Shown in pieces: positions 32,451-43,320 of a stretch of DNA of 44,101 bases; position 1 is the stretch's first letter; every line of letters starts with the position of its first letter. The DNA comes from Pelargonium nanum. Its lineage: Eukaryota; Streptophyta; Magnoliopsida; Geraniales; Geraniaceae. The notes under the pieces were generated by a model. The model searched no databases. It was not told the origin of the DNA and worked only from the letters and a program-made list of their open reading frames with translations. Location: positions 1-44,101 of the forward strand of contig JAYMTF010000226.1 of assembly GCA_036897485.1 (NCBI GenBank), in the 5' to 3' direction. Both the position numbers and the translations under genes were made by a program.

Positions 32451-35400
32451 ATGGCTAAAAACTTACTTATTGTCCTCTGTCTTTCAATTGCTTCACTCAC
32501 CATTTCTGCTACTTCTGGTGGAACCAACTTCACTTATGTCTGTGATCCTCTAAGGTCTATCAATATTGGCATGGACTTGTCCGGTTTCGCCTTCTGTAAC
32601 AAGTCACTTCCCTACCAAGTTAGAGCAAAGGATCTAATAGACCGCATGGCATTGCATGAATAGGTGCAACAATTAGGCAACACTGCAACTGGAGTGCCTA
32701 GGTTAGGACTACCCAAATACGAGTGGTGGTCCGAGGCACTTCATGGCGTGTCCAATGTCGGTCCTGGTACTTTCTTTGATGATACTATCCCGTCTGCTAC
32801 AAGTTTTCCCACTGTAATTCTCACTGCCGCGTCGTTCAATGAATCTTTGTGGAAGTACATTGGTCAGGTAGTTAAAGAACAATGTTAAGCTAATGAACTT
32901 CTAAGTTTTTTTTTTTGGCATAGTATGAATATGTTGTTTATATGTGTAGGTTGTTTCGACGGAAGCAAGAGCTATGTATAATTTGGGGCATGGAGGGTTG
33001 ACATATTGGAGCCCGAATATTAATGTTGTTCGGGATCCTAGGTGGGGAAGAACCCTAGAGACTCCCGGCGAGGATCCCTATGTGGTGGGAACGTACGCCT
33101 CTAATTATGTTCGAGGACTGCAAGATGTTGAGGGAGCTGAAAATACCGATGACTTGAATGCTAGACCTCTTAAGGTGTCTGCATGTTGCAAGCATTACGC
33201 GGCTTATGATGTTGATAATTGGTTGGGAGTTGATCGTTATACTTTTGATGCTAAGGTGCATTTGTAACCCGGTCTTTTGTGATCTTTAGTACTTGATTCA
33301 GATGTTAATCTTTACTTGTTTGAATTTATGAAGGTGACGGAACAAGATATGTTGGAGACGTTTCTTAAGCCTTTTGAAATGTGTGTTAAAGACGGGGATG
33401 TGAGCAGTGTTATGTGCTCTTACAACCGGGTTAATGGCATACCTACTTGCGCCGATCCAAGACTTTTAAGGGGCATTATTAGAGGAGAATGGGAGCTTCA
33501 TGGGTATGCATATACATATATTGATTTAATCAACAATCTAATGATGTTCGTTAACTTACAATTAGATACATGTGTTCTTGTTTAATTCCAGGTACATTGT
33601 TTCAGACTGTGATTCTATTGAAGTGATGGTAGATGATCACAAATGGTTGGGTGATTCACAAGAGGATGGTGTTTCTCAAGTCCTAAAAGCAGGCTAGTTC
33701 TCACTAATCAAGTTCTTCTAATTAAGTATTTGTTTATCAGCTGAGCTACACAACAGAAGATTATTCTCTCATTTTAACTCATAATCTCACGACTTCCCAC
33801 TAAGTCATCCCCTAGGGGTCCTAATTAAGTACTTTTACTCATTTTTGTTTTCTTGATTGATTAAACATTTTGAAAGTTCGTTGTCGATTCATCAGGCTTG
33901 GATTTGGATTGTGGAGACTACTACACCAAGTACACTCAAAATGCAGTAAACCAAGGGAAAGTCCGAGAGGGAGATATCGACAAGTCTCTGAATTACCTCT
34001 ATGTTGTACTTATGAGACTCGGGTTTTTCGATGGCATCCCGTCTTTTGATTCCCTTGGGAAAGATGATGTATGCTCTGATGAACACATTGAGTTAGCTGC
34101 AGAAGCCGCGAGAGAAGGGATTGTTCTTCTAAAGAACGAGGACGAAACTTTGCCTTTAAGTTCTGGTAGCATCAAAACTCTAGCAATCATAGGGCCACAT
34201 GCCAATTCTACCAAGGCCATGATTGGTAACTATGCAGGTACATTGGTTATGCATATTTTACATGACCATCTGTTTTAAGTGCTAGTTTATGTGATGTATC
34301 TGTAATTTACCCTGTGGTTAATTTTCAAGTTTTTGTACTTTTGAGCATTTCTTTGAATTTGAAAATCCTCTGTTTATATAGGCATTCCTTGCCAATACAC
34401 AACTCCTCTAGATGGATTCTCTGCATACATCAAACAAGTGAATTATGAAATGGGATGTAGTGATGTCAAATGCAGTGATGATAGCTTCATATTTCAAGCC
34501 ATGGAAGCTGCAAAGCAAGCAGATGCTACAATACTTTTCGCAGGTTTGGATTTGTCCGTTGAGGCTGAGAGCTTGGACAGAGTTGATCTGCTCCTTCCGG
34601 GTTATCAAAATGAGCTAATCAACCAAGTTTCTCAAGTGTCCAAGGGTCCAGTTGTTCTTGTGATCATGTCAGCTGGTGGTGTAGACATTGGTTTTGCTAA
34701 GGAAAACACAAACATCAAAGCCATCTTGTGGGCTGGTTATCCTGGAGAGAAAGGTGGACAAGCTATTGCTGATGTTGTTTTTGGGGAGTACAATCCTGGT
34801 AAAAACTCTATTTCTAACTCATAATGATTAAAACTATATTTGAACTGAGGAAGGGCTAGGGCCTAGGTGCATGTCCTTAAATGTGCATGAGTTTTTGTTG
34901 GAGTAGCATCGACCGCTGTCATTGAAAAGAACATTTGACGGGTAGATTTGTGACGCGTCAACATATGTCATTAAAAATGTCATTTAAGAACATGCACTTA
35001 AATGTTTCCCTTCATTTCTCAATTTCGGTATTTCTTGTATTTCTCTCTACTTTTCTCAACCACCTGACCTACAAAACAAGGCTTTCGGAGAGTGGAAATC
35101 TCTTCAATGTCTAAGTCTATTTCTATTCAATAGTCCTAAAGAGTTTTTAGGATCTGTGCTTACCCTTCTACTATTTGTCTACTATTTGTCTATCTTATTT
35201 GTACTCAATATTTTCTTGTTTTTACCTTACTTTCTCTATGGGCCTCCTTTCAGGGTCGCTTAATTGATTATTCCAATAGAACGTACAAAATAAATTTGTA
35301 TGTGGGCCCCACGGTATAAAAGTTATAGATAGTTGATGTTCTCGCTAATTATCTTATCGATCTATTTAACATTATTAACACGTGTAGGAGGAAAATTGCC

Positions 35401-36004
35401 CCTCACTTGGCACGAAGCAAGCTATGTTGAGATGTTGCCCATGACATCCATGCCGCTAAGACCAGTTGATAGCTTGGGCTATCCCGGCCGGACATACAAG
35501 TTCTTCAATGGCTCCGTAGTGTACCCCTTCGGATACGGACTCAGCTACACCAAATTTGACTACAATCTCATATCCTCAAAGACTTCAATCAACATAGCAT
35601 TGAACAAGTTTCAACATTGCCACGGCCTGGCCTACAAGGATGGATATTACGAGCCAAACTCGTGCCCCGCGATGTTGATCGATGACTTGGAATGCGACGA
35701 TTACAACTTCGAGCTTGAAATGCAAGTGCAAAATGTGGGGGACAAGGATGGGGATGAGGTTGTGATTGTTTACTCCAAGCCACCTAGAGAAATTGCAAGG
35801 ACTCATATAAAGCAAGTGATTGGTTTCAAGAGGGTTTATGTGAAAAAAGGAGGGGTTGAGAATGTGAAGTTGAGGTTCAATGCTTGCAAGAGCTTAGGAA
35901 TTGTGGAGTACAATGGTTACACTGTGTTACCATCTGGGAGTCACAGAATTGTGGTTGGAGATGGTGCAGTTTCTTTTCCAGTTGAAGTCACCTACCATAG
36001 ATGA
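32451..36004 (+). pseudogene. BXL: GH3 beta-xylosidase gene with an in-frame TAG codon
   Basis: Seven plus-strand exons: 32451-32867, 32950-33255, 33334-33503, 33592-33692, 33896-34237, 34382-34798 and 35388-36004. Phases agree throughout, giving 790 codons, normal for plant BXL enzymes. Order: signal peptide (about 1-22), GH3 N-terminal domain with [22 protein letters not shown] and the nucleophile motif YIVSDCDS (Asp near 303), GH3 C-terminal domain with GLDLSVEAESLDRVDLLLPG, then a fibronectin-III-like domain. Such enzymes are secreted and trim xylose or arabinose from wall xylans and arabinans. Codon 71 is TAG (32661-32663, MALHE-stop-VQQLGN) where the family has Lys, a one-base change from AAG. 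Intron 4 starts with GC, not GT (33693-33694). All other exons look intact. It is either a young pseudogene, a null allele or a sequencing error. Confidence 0.9.
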
Positions 36005-37565
36005 TATATATATATATATATATATATACTAGGTGAATATTTTAGTTTTGTAGTTAATAAATAGTAGTGAATTTTTGTTACATTTGGTGTAATATTGTGG
36101 ATACAACATTTTAATTAGGTTAATAACAAAAACGTACAAATGGACTTCTATACATAGATGTTTATTTTTATTTTATGGTCTCAGTTTTTTTTTTCTCAGC
36201 TCTTGTTACATTCTTGAGAAACACAAGGTTTGGCTCAAAATATGCTTTGCTACACTGACTGAAGAAACTATAGAATAATTACAACAAAAAAGGTACTGAA
36301 TGTTGTCAACCTTTTATTTTATTGTGAGGTGCTTAGATTATATATAAACAAATACATTAATGACTTAAAATAATCAAATACAAATAAAATTGTTATAAGT
36401 TGGGCTTTGATATCTTCAATTATATAATATAAGTACTGTCTGATTTATATACATATATATATATATATAAAGTTATTAGCATACATGAATTGTTAATAGT
36501 GTTTTTGTGACAATATATAGTATTGATGTGACAATTTAAGACTCAAATTAAGTTTTACCAATATAAATGTTAAAGTTATCGATACAATGTAGTACATATG
36601 ATAACAATTGTCAATATAATGGTAAAAAGTCTAATTTGGTCTTTGATCTAATGCATATTATCATGTTTAGTCTATAAATTTTATTTTGACCTAAAATAAT
36701 TCACGAATGGTCATTGTCATTAGTTTTCGTATTTTAGATTCATATTTGAAAGTTAATAGATTATTTCAAGTTAATAAAACAAAATTCATGAATTAATTTG
36801 AGTCATATACAACAATTTAGAGACCAAATTAAAGTTTTGGAAAAGTATTTTTTCATGTATAGTTTTTTACATGTATTTTCACATGTATTTGGTAATACTA
36901 ATGAAAATGTTTACGGTCGAAAATGGAGAAGTTTCAATATTCTAATGAATTCATTACAAATGTTAATATATATTTTATACCTATTTTATTAAAGATCATC
37001 CAAAAAAATCGTTTATTTTTTCGTGAGATTTGATGTATTATAATAAGTTTTTGCAACTTATTAATGTATAACTCATCAACGTTTGTACACTAAAAATAGT
37101 AAATATAATTTTTATTCTCTTAAATCGATAAATGTAAATAAATATATTATAACATTCAAATATATCAATTTTCTATCATAAACATTTTCATTAGTTATAC
37201 CAAATACATGAGAAAATACATGTAAATAGAATACATGTGTGAGTGCTTCTCCATAAGTTTTTACTATCAACCTTATTTGAAATTAAAATGGATATTATTT
37301 AGACTTCAAAAAGTAAAAAAAAAATCATTAAACAAAATTTACAAGATTGTGTCATTGTGGAGGTATCGCAAGGTGGCATTGATAACTATAAAGTATAAAC
37401 TATCACAACAAACACAACTATTTGTCCATAAAATTAAATCCCTGTTGATTTCATAAATGAAAAATTAGTCATACCGCAATCCAAAAATATCAAAAGTTTG
37501 GTATGGCCATTCACAAACAAAAACCGAAAAGATCCCAAAATATCATCTTCATCAAAACACACACA
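36005..37565. other. AT-rich intergenic DNA
   Basis: Begins with a (TA)n tract at 36004-36028 in the beta-xylosidase 3' region; another TA tract lies near 36450-36470. No gene, RNA or transposon ends were recognised; the open frames here are low-complexity. Confidence 0.5.
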
Positions 37566-37574
37566 TATATATAA
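37566..37574 (+). promoter_or_regulatory. Probable TATA box of the small unknown gene
   Basis: TATATATAA stands about 80 bp upstream of the chosen ATG at 37654, with a CA-rich leader between. Its position supports the internal ATG over the longer in-frame extension that begins upstream at 37498. Confidence 0.5.
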
Positions 37575-37653
37575 TCACAACAACAACAAAAAAAAAATCT
37601 TCAAATCAGAACAAAGACTATCAATATCATCATCGATCTCAATCTCACCATAT

Positions 37654-38025
37654 ATGGCACTTGATCTTCAAGGCCTCCCTTCATTAAAACTAAACAGAAA
37701 CTCTTGTAGTAGCAGTACTGATCAGGACGATGATCTGAGGTACACGAGCTTGAAAGACATAATGGTGAACTCGCCGCCGAGAAGCGGCCGGAGCAAAGAC
37801 GGGAGCTGGTTGTTGGACTCGTCCAGCGTCGTCATTCGGAACCAGCTCGTCAAGTGCGCGGCGCTGGCCTACCTGCAGTCGGCGGCGTGCATCTTGGCCA
37901 GCGAGAAACAGAAACAGAACTTTTTCATGAAGCTTGTCAGCTCGTGTCTGCCCTTAAACCGCCTTCTCGCCGGCATCACCGCCGACGCTGCTACTAAGAG
38001 GATTCCGATTGTCACCGTCCCATGA
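37654..38025 (+). CDS. Small plant protein of unknown function, 123 aa
   Basis: A single-exon frame begins MALDLQGLPSLKLNRNSCSS. It contains YTSLKDIMVNSPPRSGRS (about residues 36-53), a central VVIRNQLVKCAALAYLQSAA and a basic, hydrophobic end with FFMKLVSSCLPLNRLL. The coding part is GC-richer than its flanks from about 37740 on, as is usual for real exons here. The SLKDIM and IRN-LVK-AA-AYLQ motifs recall a family of small, uncharacterised angiosperm proteins that I remember but cannot name. There is no signal peptide or membrane segment. The frame is open for 52 codons upstream, but that part is low-complexity (Ser, Asn, Lys, Ile) and includes the probable TATA box, so I start at the inner ATG. 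Confidence 0.8.
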   Translation: MALDLQGLPSLKLNRNSCSSSTDQDDDLRYTSLKDIMVNSPPRSGRSKDGSWLLDSSSVVIRNQLVKCAALAYLQSAACILASEKQKQNFFMKLVSSCLPLNRLLAGITADAATKRIPIVTVP

Positions 38026-38717
38026 TCGTTGTGTGTATATGTATAAATAAACACGTACGTATCTTGCTATATATATGTGTTTGTAAATTAAGTGTAAACA
38101 AGCTAGGCCTCTCATGCAGGTCATGACATATATGGTTCATAAATGATGTTTCATGTAATGAATATACGTGCAGCATGACCTAATGGATTGGAAGCAATTT
38201 GGTTTTTATTGCTGTCATTGGTGTTTTTATTACTGAAAAGTTGAAGTCCACAAATATAATTGTACAAATATTTGTTTTTTTACAATCATGTTTCATTGTT
38301 TGTCGAATTTTTAAAGAATGTGTGAAAAATAGCTAAAATCGAATAATATTAATCAACATTTTTAAGTGCACTACATAAAAATAATATAAATAAAACGATT
38401 AATAACAACTTAACATATGTTACCGCTGCTGACATTCATGTCTGTTCCTTTCTCAAAAATCAAATGTGTCAACCACAATATACTTCTACCAGTCCGAAGA
38501 CCTCTAAAAGTCTCATGGTGCTCTGTGCCGAAAATCTCAAAACCTCTTTAGATGTCTTGTCCAAATGCGAAGCTCATAAGAGTATCACGGGGCTCCTCCC
38601 GCCGAGTCCAAAGCCTCTAGTTGTCCCAAGCCAAATAGATCATTAAGAACAGCTTAAGGTGCCCGCTTTTGGATAGGTTCACAACTCACAACCCTTCAAT
38701 GACTTTACTTCATATTT
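38026..38717. other. Intergenic DNA
   Basis: The first 150 bp are probably 3' untranslated region. About 38465-38645 has a more balanced composition and reads like transposon-derived text, but I could not assign it. No gene is supported. Confidence 0.4.
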
Positions 38718-38947
38718 CACTACAAATTAAAATTCTTATTTTTGATGACAGCTAAAAAATTCTTAAGTTAGAACAACTTTTCTGTCGCACAAAACTATTC
38801 TTCCGTGACAAACTTTTTTCTGTCGCGTACATGGAGATTTTCCGTGACAACACCTGAGGTGACAACAGTTACTGACTTTTGGTGACGACAATATATGAGT
38901 TTGAGCGACTGAATTGACTGTCGCGAAAAGTGATATTTCTTGTAATG
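38718..38947. mobile_element. Short non-autonomous CACTA-like element
   Basis: The left end reads CACTACAAATTAAAATTCTT and the inverted right end CATTACAAGAAATATCACTT, matching the CACTACAAGAAA terminus of CACTA (CMC) transposons with one or two changes. Inside, repeated motifs of the type CTGTCGC and CCGTGACAA occur on both strands, like the subterminal repeats of this superfamily. The flanking 3-bp sites are TTT and ATT, a one-mismatch duplication. There is no transposase. Confidence 0.65.
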
Positions 38948-40916
38948 ATTGTATTATATATATAACCATATTTTACACTTTTCAGCTTTGAATATTTACA
39001 AATTTATATTACAATAGTAATATAATTTATATTATATTTATAATAATATTTACACAAATATATAAATAATATAAAAGGGTATACCTCAATATCCAGCAAG
39101 CAAACGGCGGTGGTAGCAAGACGGTGGTCGGTGGCTGCGGCAACAGCAAATGGATAGAGAAAGTCTCGTTATGAAATAAATGGTCAATCCTCGTCTACTT
39201 TTAACAAAGTCGCACAAGCACAATTTGAATTTGCCTTGAAGATGTTTAATTAAAAATGTTGTTTATCCAGAATTTTCTATCATTATTTTATTTAGTCAGG
39301 TAGAAAAATCTGGTTCTCAAATTGAATTTTAGCATATATATCATAGAAAGTACACATTAATGTGTTGATTACTGGGGGAAATTGGAAATAACACTTAAAA
39401 TATGGTTGGAGAAATTCCTAACCTTTATGATAAGTTTTGAATACACAACCTATAAGAAGTGATAATCTTCACACCCTATTTGTTTTTATTAGAGAAGAGA
39501 ATAATATTTGTTCATGCAAGTTTTGTAATTTGACCAACATGTCAACTTGTCAAGGACTTAACTGACAACAATAACATTCTAGCATGTTTCTCAGTTGTCA
39601 CCAATCCATAGTCACTAACAATTTTGATATTACAAACTAATTTTATTCCACCAAGAAACTAGTACTAAGCAAATACAACACATTACTCATATCGAATGCC
39701 AGTACATGGATTGGAAGCTGAGTGATACGTCCCGAAAGAATGGACATTTTTTAGGTGGTTTTTGGATGGTCTCCGTCATAAGACATATTTCTATATTTGC
39801 GAATCAAATATTGTAGTATTTTCCGAAAATATATACAAGTTAATTAACATATTTTGTCAAAACATAGTTTTATCGTGGTTAACGTTCATAGAAAAAAAAA
39901 TTGACTCTCCTATAAGTGGGAGTTTAAACATTGCACGGAGCCCGTTCTCTTAGTCCGTGATTCTAGGCAACCAACCAAAAATATTAAATATATAAGGTAT
40001 AGAAATTAAAATGGATAGGAAGTTTAAAAGGAAACGCCAAAATGACCTAAAAACACAATTGGAAGTACCCAAAAATAAATAATAAAAAAAACCAAAAAAC
40101 ACATTAATAAACAAACACTAGTGATTGTTTGTGGGTATGATCCAATAGAATCCCATTCCCAGGTTGTAATAAGTAACAAACAGTAACCAAAGTAACCACA
40201 AACAAAAACATCCCCTTCTCTCTCCACCCATCAGGTATTGTGTTGCAGTTGCGCTGTGAAGATCTGATCTGACGGCGTCACTGTCCTCGATAAAAAACGA
40301 CGGCGTCTCAGTCTTCCCCTGTCGGCTTGTCGGCTTCCTCTCCATTTTGTCACATATAGCCCCTTCAAAACCACCCGTACTGCAACACTCATCACGCCTA
40401 AAAAAGAACATACATACTCATACATACATACATGATACATACATACATGCATGCATTGACCCATGCTCTTGGAACGATCTGTGTGTATATTTGTGTGTGT
40501 TTCAATTCTGGAAAAGAAAAAAATGGTACTGATTAGCGGTTGCTTTGACCACCCAATTCAGTGCATTGCGTTACGCGTGCTGTGGTTTTTGAACAAACAG
40601 TTACTGTACTAATCTATATATACATAAATTGTAGACTGATTATTATTAGCTGAGAACTACTCTACAAAAGAAACCACCCAGGTCTGTCTCTATCTCTGCT
40701 GCTATTTCCTAATCCACCACCATGCATGCCTTTAAAGTGCTCTTCATTTTTTTATTATTATACGCTGGTTTTTACTATTTCCTCTCCGTACACTAGCTAC
40801 ACTAGCTAACATCTGCTCAGGAACCGGTTTGCTCATCTTTTCCAAAACACTTCATTAATTGGGTTTTGGACCAAATTAACATAAATTCTTTGTACCCTAA
40901 TAAAACCACTTTTGCC
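38948..40916. other. Intergenic DNA
   Basis: AT-rich sequence with no gene seen. The stretch 40220-40360 has a GC-richer core, but its frames are short and unlike known families. A (CATA)n microsatellite lies at 40408-40450. Confidence 0.45.
40408..40450. repeat. (CATA)n microsatellite
   Basis: Interrupted CATA/CATG tetranucleotide repeats, including CATACATACATACATGATA and ACATACATGCATGCA. A simple sequence repeat of no coding relevance. Confidence 0.8.
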
Positions 40917-40926
40917 TATATATATA
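40917..40926 (+). promoter_or_regulatory. TATA box of the glutaredoxin gene
   Basis: TATATATATACACTC lies 57 bp upstream of the ATG at 40974, followed by an A/C-rich leader (AGAACAAACACAGTAGC). The position suits a leader of about 25-30 nt. Confidence 0.6.
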
Positions 40927-40973
40927 CACTCAGAGAACAAACACAGTAGCAACTAGCAACACTTGTTTCCATA

Positions 40974-41402
40974 ATGCAGGTACTCAAGAAACCATCTTCC
41001 GGCGGGATCAGAATGAACGGCGGCGTCGTGGGAGTGATGAACGGCGAGGCGGCGGCGGCGGTGAAGATGGAGAGCGGTTACGAGGTGGTGAGGCGGATGG
41101 CGGCGAGCAACGCGGTGGTGGTGTTCAGCATGAGCGGTTGCTGCATGTGCACCGTGGCCAAGCGCCTCCTGTTTGGTCTCGGAGTTGGGCCCACCGTCAT
41201 CGAGGTCGACGAGATGAACACCGGCGGTCGCGACGTCCAGGCCGTGCTGTACCAGCTGGCGGCCGACGGCCGCCAGCAGGCTCCGGTCCCGGCGGTGTTC
41301 GTCGGAGGCAAGTTCCTGGGAGGCATCGAGACGCTCATGGCCTGCCACATCAACGGCACACTCGTCCCTCTCCTCAAGGACGCCGGAGCTCTCTGGCTCT
41401 AG
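40974..41402 (+). CDS. CC-type glutaredoxin (ROXY class), 142 aa
   Basis: An intronless frame with the plant-specific CC-type active site CCMC (Cys56-Cys59, in FSMSGCCMCTVAKRLL), a VPAVFVGGKFLGG segment that forms the glutathione-binding cis-Pro region, and a C-terminal LVPLLKDAGALWL. The ALWL end and the LVPLL-type motif are what ROXY proteins use to bind TGA bZIP factors and TOPLESS-type co-repressors, so a role in redox-linked transcriptional control in flower development, defence or nitrogen signalling is likely. Length is normal for the class. The CDS is strongly GC-rich against AT-rich flanks, a known trait of this intronless family. I cannot decide which ROXY paralogue it is; the GLGVGPTVIEVDE stretch resembles GRXC9-like members. 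Confidence 0.95.
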   Translation: MQVLKKPSSGGIRMNGGVVGVMNGEAAAAVKMESGYEVVRRMAASNAVVVFSMSGCCMCTVAKRLLFGLGVGPTVIEVDEMNTGGRDVQAVLYQLAADGRQQAPVPAVFVGGKFLGGIETLMACHINGTLVPLLKDAGALWL

Positions 41403-43056
41403 GTAGCTCCTCGCCGGCGGAATCTCACCGGGATATGCTTAAAAGTAGTAGTGGTAGATTTTAGTTAAGCTAATGTGTTAGGGCGTGGTTGTAGTGTTGT
41501 ACAGTGAGTGACCGGAGATTAGTTGCCGTGGAATCATTCCGGTTGATATGGATATGTTTGTTACACATGCATTATATAACTTTTATGTAATAATTTGACT
41601 GATTTTAATTAACTTTGATTTAGTAATAGTATTTGTGTAATATAATGATGTTGATGTGAAGTGTGGGCTGCCGGAGACGGCGGTGGCGGTGGCGGAGGAG
41701 CTTTGTGTTGTGACTGACTGTGAGGAAGATACGGTCCGGGTGGTGGGGACATGTAGAATAATGATGACGTGTTAAAATAATGTGCTTCTTATTTATTTGG
41801 TACAAATATTATCATATGTGGTGCGTGTCAAATAGAATCAAATTATTAGTATTTGATAATTATATTGCATGGAATATCATGCATATATTTGTATAAGATG
41901 CTATTTTTATGATCTGCTCTGCATGAACAATTCATGATATTCCATTTGGGTTGTGAAATTGAGTTTTAAATATTCATTTTCAAAGTAAAAAATATCAAAA
42001 TGATAGTCCAATTTTATGAAATGATATGTCATAAATAAATGTAATTAGTAATGGGTAAGCAATTAAGGGTCCCACAGAGATTGTCAGGAGGAGGAGGCTG
42101 TGGCAGTGATTTGCAGAATATATTTTAGAGCTGAAATGATTACAAAGATTGCAGACTATCTCTCTCTATCTCAGCTTCTTAATATTTGATTATCAATCTA
42201 TAAAAATAAAAAAAATTATATATTCTTGTGAACAGAATGCATAGAGAGATGGAGCAATATTTTGATGTTCCAATTAGTTGGCAGTAACAGAATGCATCGT
42301 CATCGTGTGGTCGTCATGATGTTTGGTGGTTTTGACCATGATTTAAAATCTCATCTGACCGTTAAAATATCATAACGAACAAAACGAAAACCTCATGTTT
42401 GACTCTTTTGACTGACAATGCACGGCTTGTGTGATATCATAAGAGTAGCTTTTGGCTCCTGATATGGCCCAATATGTATGGACGAGTTTGTTGTAGAGGA
42501 GGAATGGATAGAACCGTACAAGTAGAAGGAAGTAGAAGCATAGGATTAGAGCTTGCAATTTTAGGATCGGGTCGGTTTCTGGGCATAGAATACAATTATT
42601 TTTGCGAGTTTATCCAGCCCGGCCGAAAATGTTACATATAATCTGACCCGATCTTGAATATATGTCAGATTCGGATTTAAATTGTCAATTCTACATAAGA
42701 GGTTTATATGATATATATGCACGTAGATGCAAGAGTTTTCTACAATATTATGATATATGACTTAGTGCTTGTTTGGTAGCAACAATCTGAAAGTGTCTCA
42801 AATGAGTTAAAATGAGGTAAAAAGTTTGTGTAAGTATCTTTAGATATTTTTTGTATTGTTTTATAAAATTTGATGGTGAGCTAGTGTCAATGGGTTTGTA
42901 AAAGTATTTCTATAAAATGATTGTTTGATAAAAAATGAGTTAAAAGAGATTTTGAAATGTTGAGAATAGTAAAATAATCTTAAATAGGAAGAAGGAAAAA
43001 AACTAAAACAAATCAATAATATATTTCAAATTATACACCCATATTTACATAATTTG
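41403..43056. other. Glutaredoxin 3' region and intergenic DNA
   Basis: The first 250 bp are probably 3' untranslated region. A short GC-richer stretch at 41650-41760 has no supported product. About 42770-43010 begins CTTGTTTGGTAGCAACA and may be an old MITE related to 3940-4085. No gene is seen. Confidence 0.4.
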
Positions 43057-43059
43057 AAA

Positions 43060-43304
43060 AATATATATATATATATATAGAGAGAAAAAGGAATATGAGC
43101 CAAGTAATTTTTGGCTTAGGCTAAGCCAAGCCTATGAGGAGATGACACCTCATCTAATTTCACTCATACCCACCCAAGTGAATTGGTGGGAGCGGAGCGA
43201 CCCGCCCGGATCCAAGAATTTTAATGAGGTGTCACCACCTCATTAATAGCTTAGCCTAAGCCAAAAATAAATTAGCTTAGGCTCCCCTTTCTCTATATAT
43301 ATAT
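43060..43304. mobile_element. Foldback MITE within a TA microsatellite
   Basis: The left arm (ATAGAGAGAAAAAGG ... TTTTTGGCTTAGGCTAAGC) and the inverted right arm (ATAGAGAAAGGGGAGCC ... TTTTTGGCTTAGGCTAAGC) are long inverted repeats. A second inner pair, GACACCTCAT and ATGAGGTGTC, makes the whole element fold back. The loop holds GGGAGCGGAGCGACCCGCCC. It is embedded in TA repeats, and a 16-bp direct repeat (ATATTTACATAATTTG) flanks it at 43041-43056 and 43305-43320. A relic occurs at 17511. Confidence 0.75.
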
Positions 43305-43320
43305 ATATTTACATAATTTG

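Noticed and set aside
32661-32675. Programmed stop-codon readthrough in the beta-xylosidase
   Set aside because: The context is TAG GTG CAA, not the known plant readthrough context TAG CAA TTA, and the family has an ordinary Lys here.
37498-37653. N-terminal extension of the small unknown protein
   Set aside because: In frame and open, but low-complexity, and it contains the probable TATA box; the conserved-looking protein begins at 37654.
40227-40411. Minus-strand frames with a hydrophobic end near 40.2 kb
   Set aside because: Short, no recognised motif, no homologous family known to me, and no splice partners found.
41078-41464. Overlapping frames on both strands of the glutaredoxin gene
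   Set aside because: Shadows of a GC-rich CDS in which stop codons are scarce in every frame.
41650-41760. GC-rich stretch after the glutaredoxin as a second small gene
   Set aside because: It has no start in a good context, no motif and no length; more likely 3' region.
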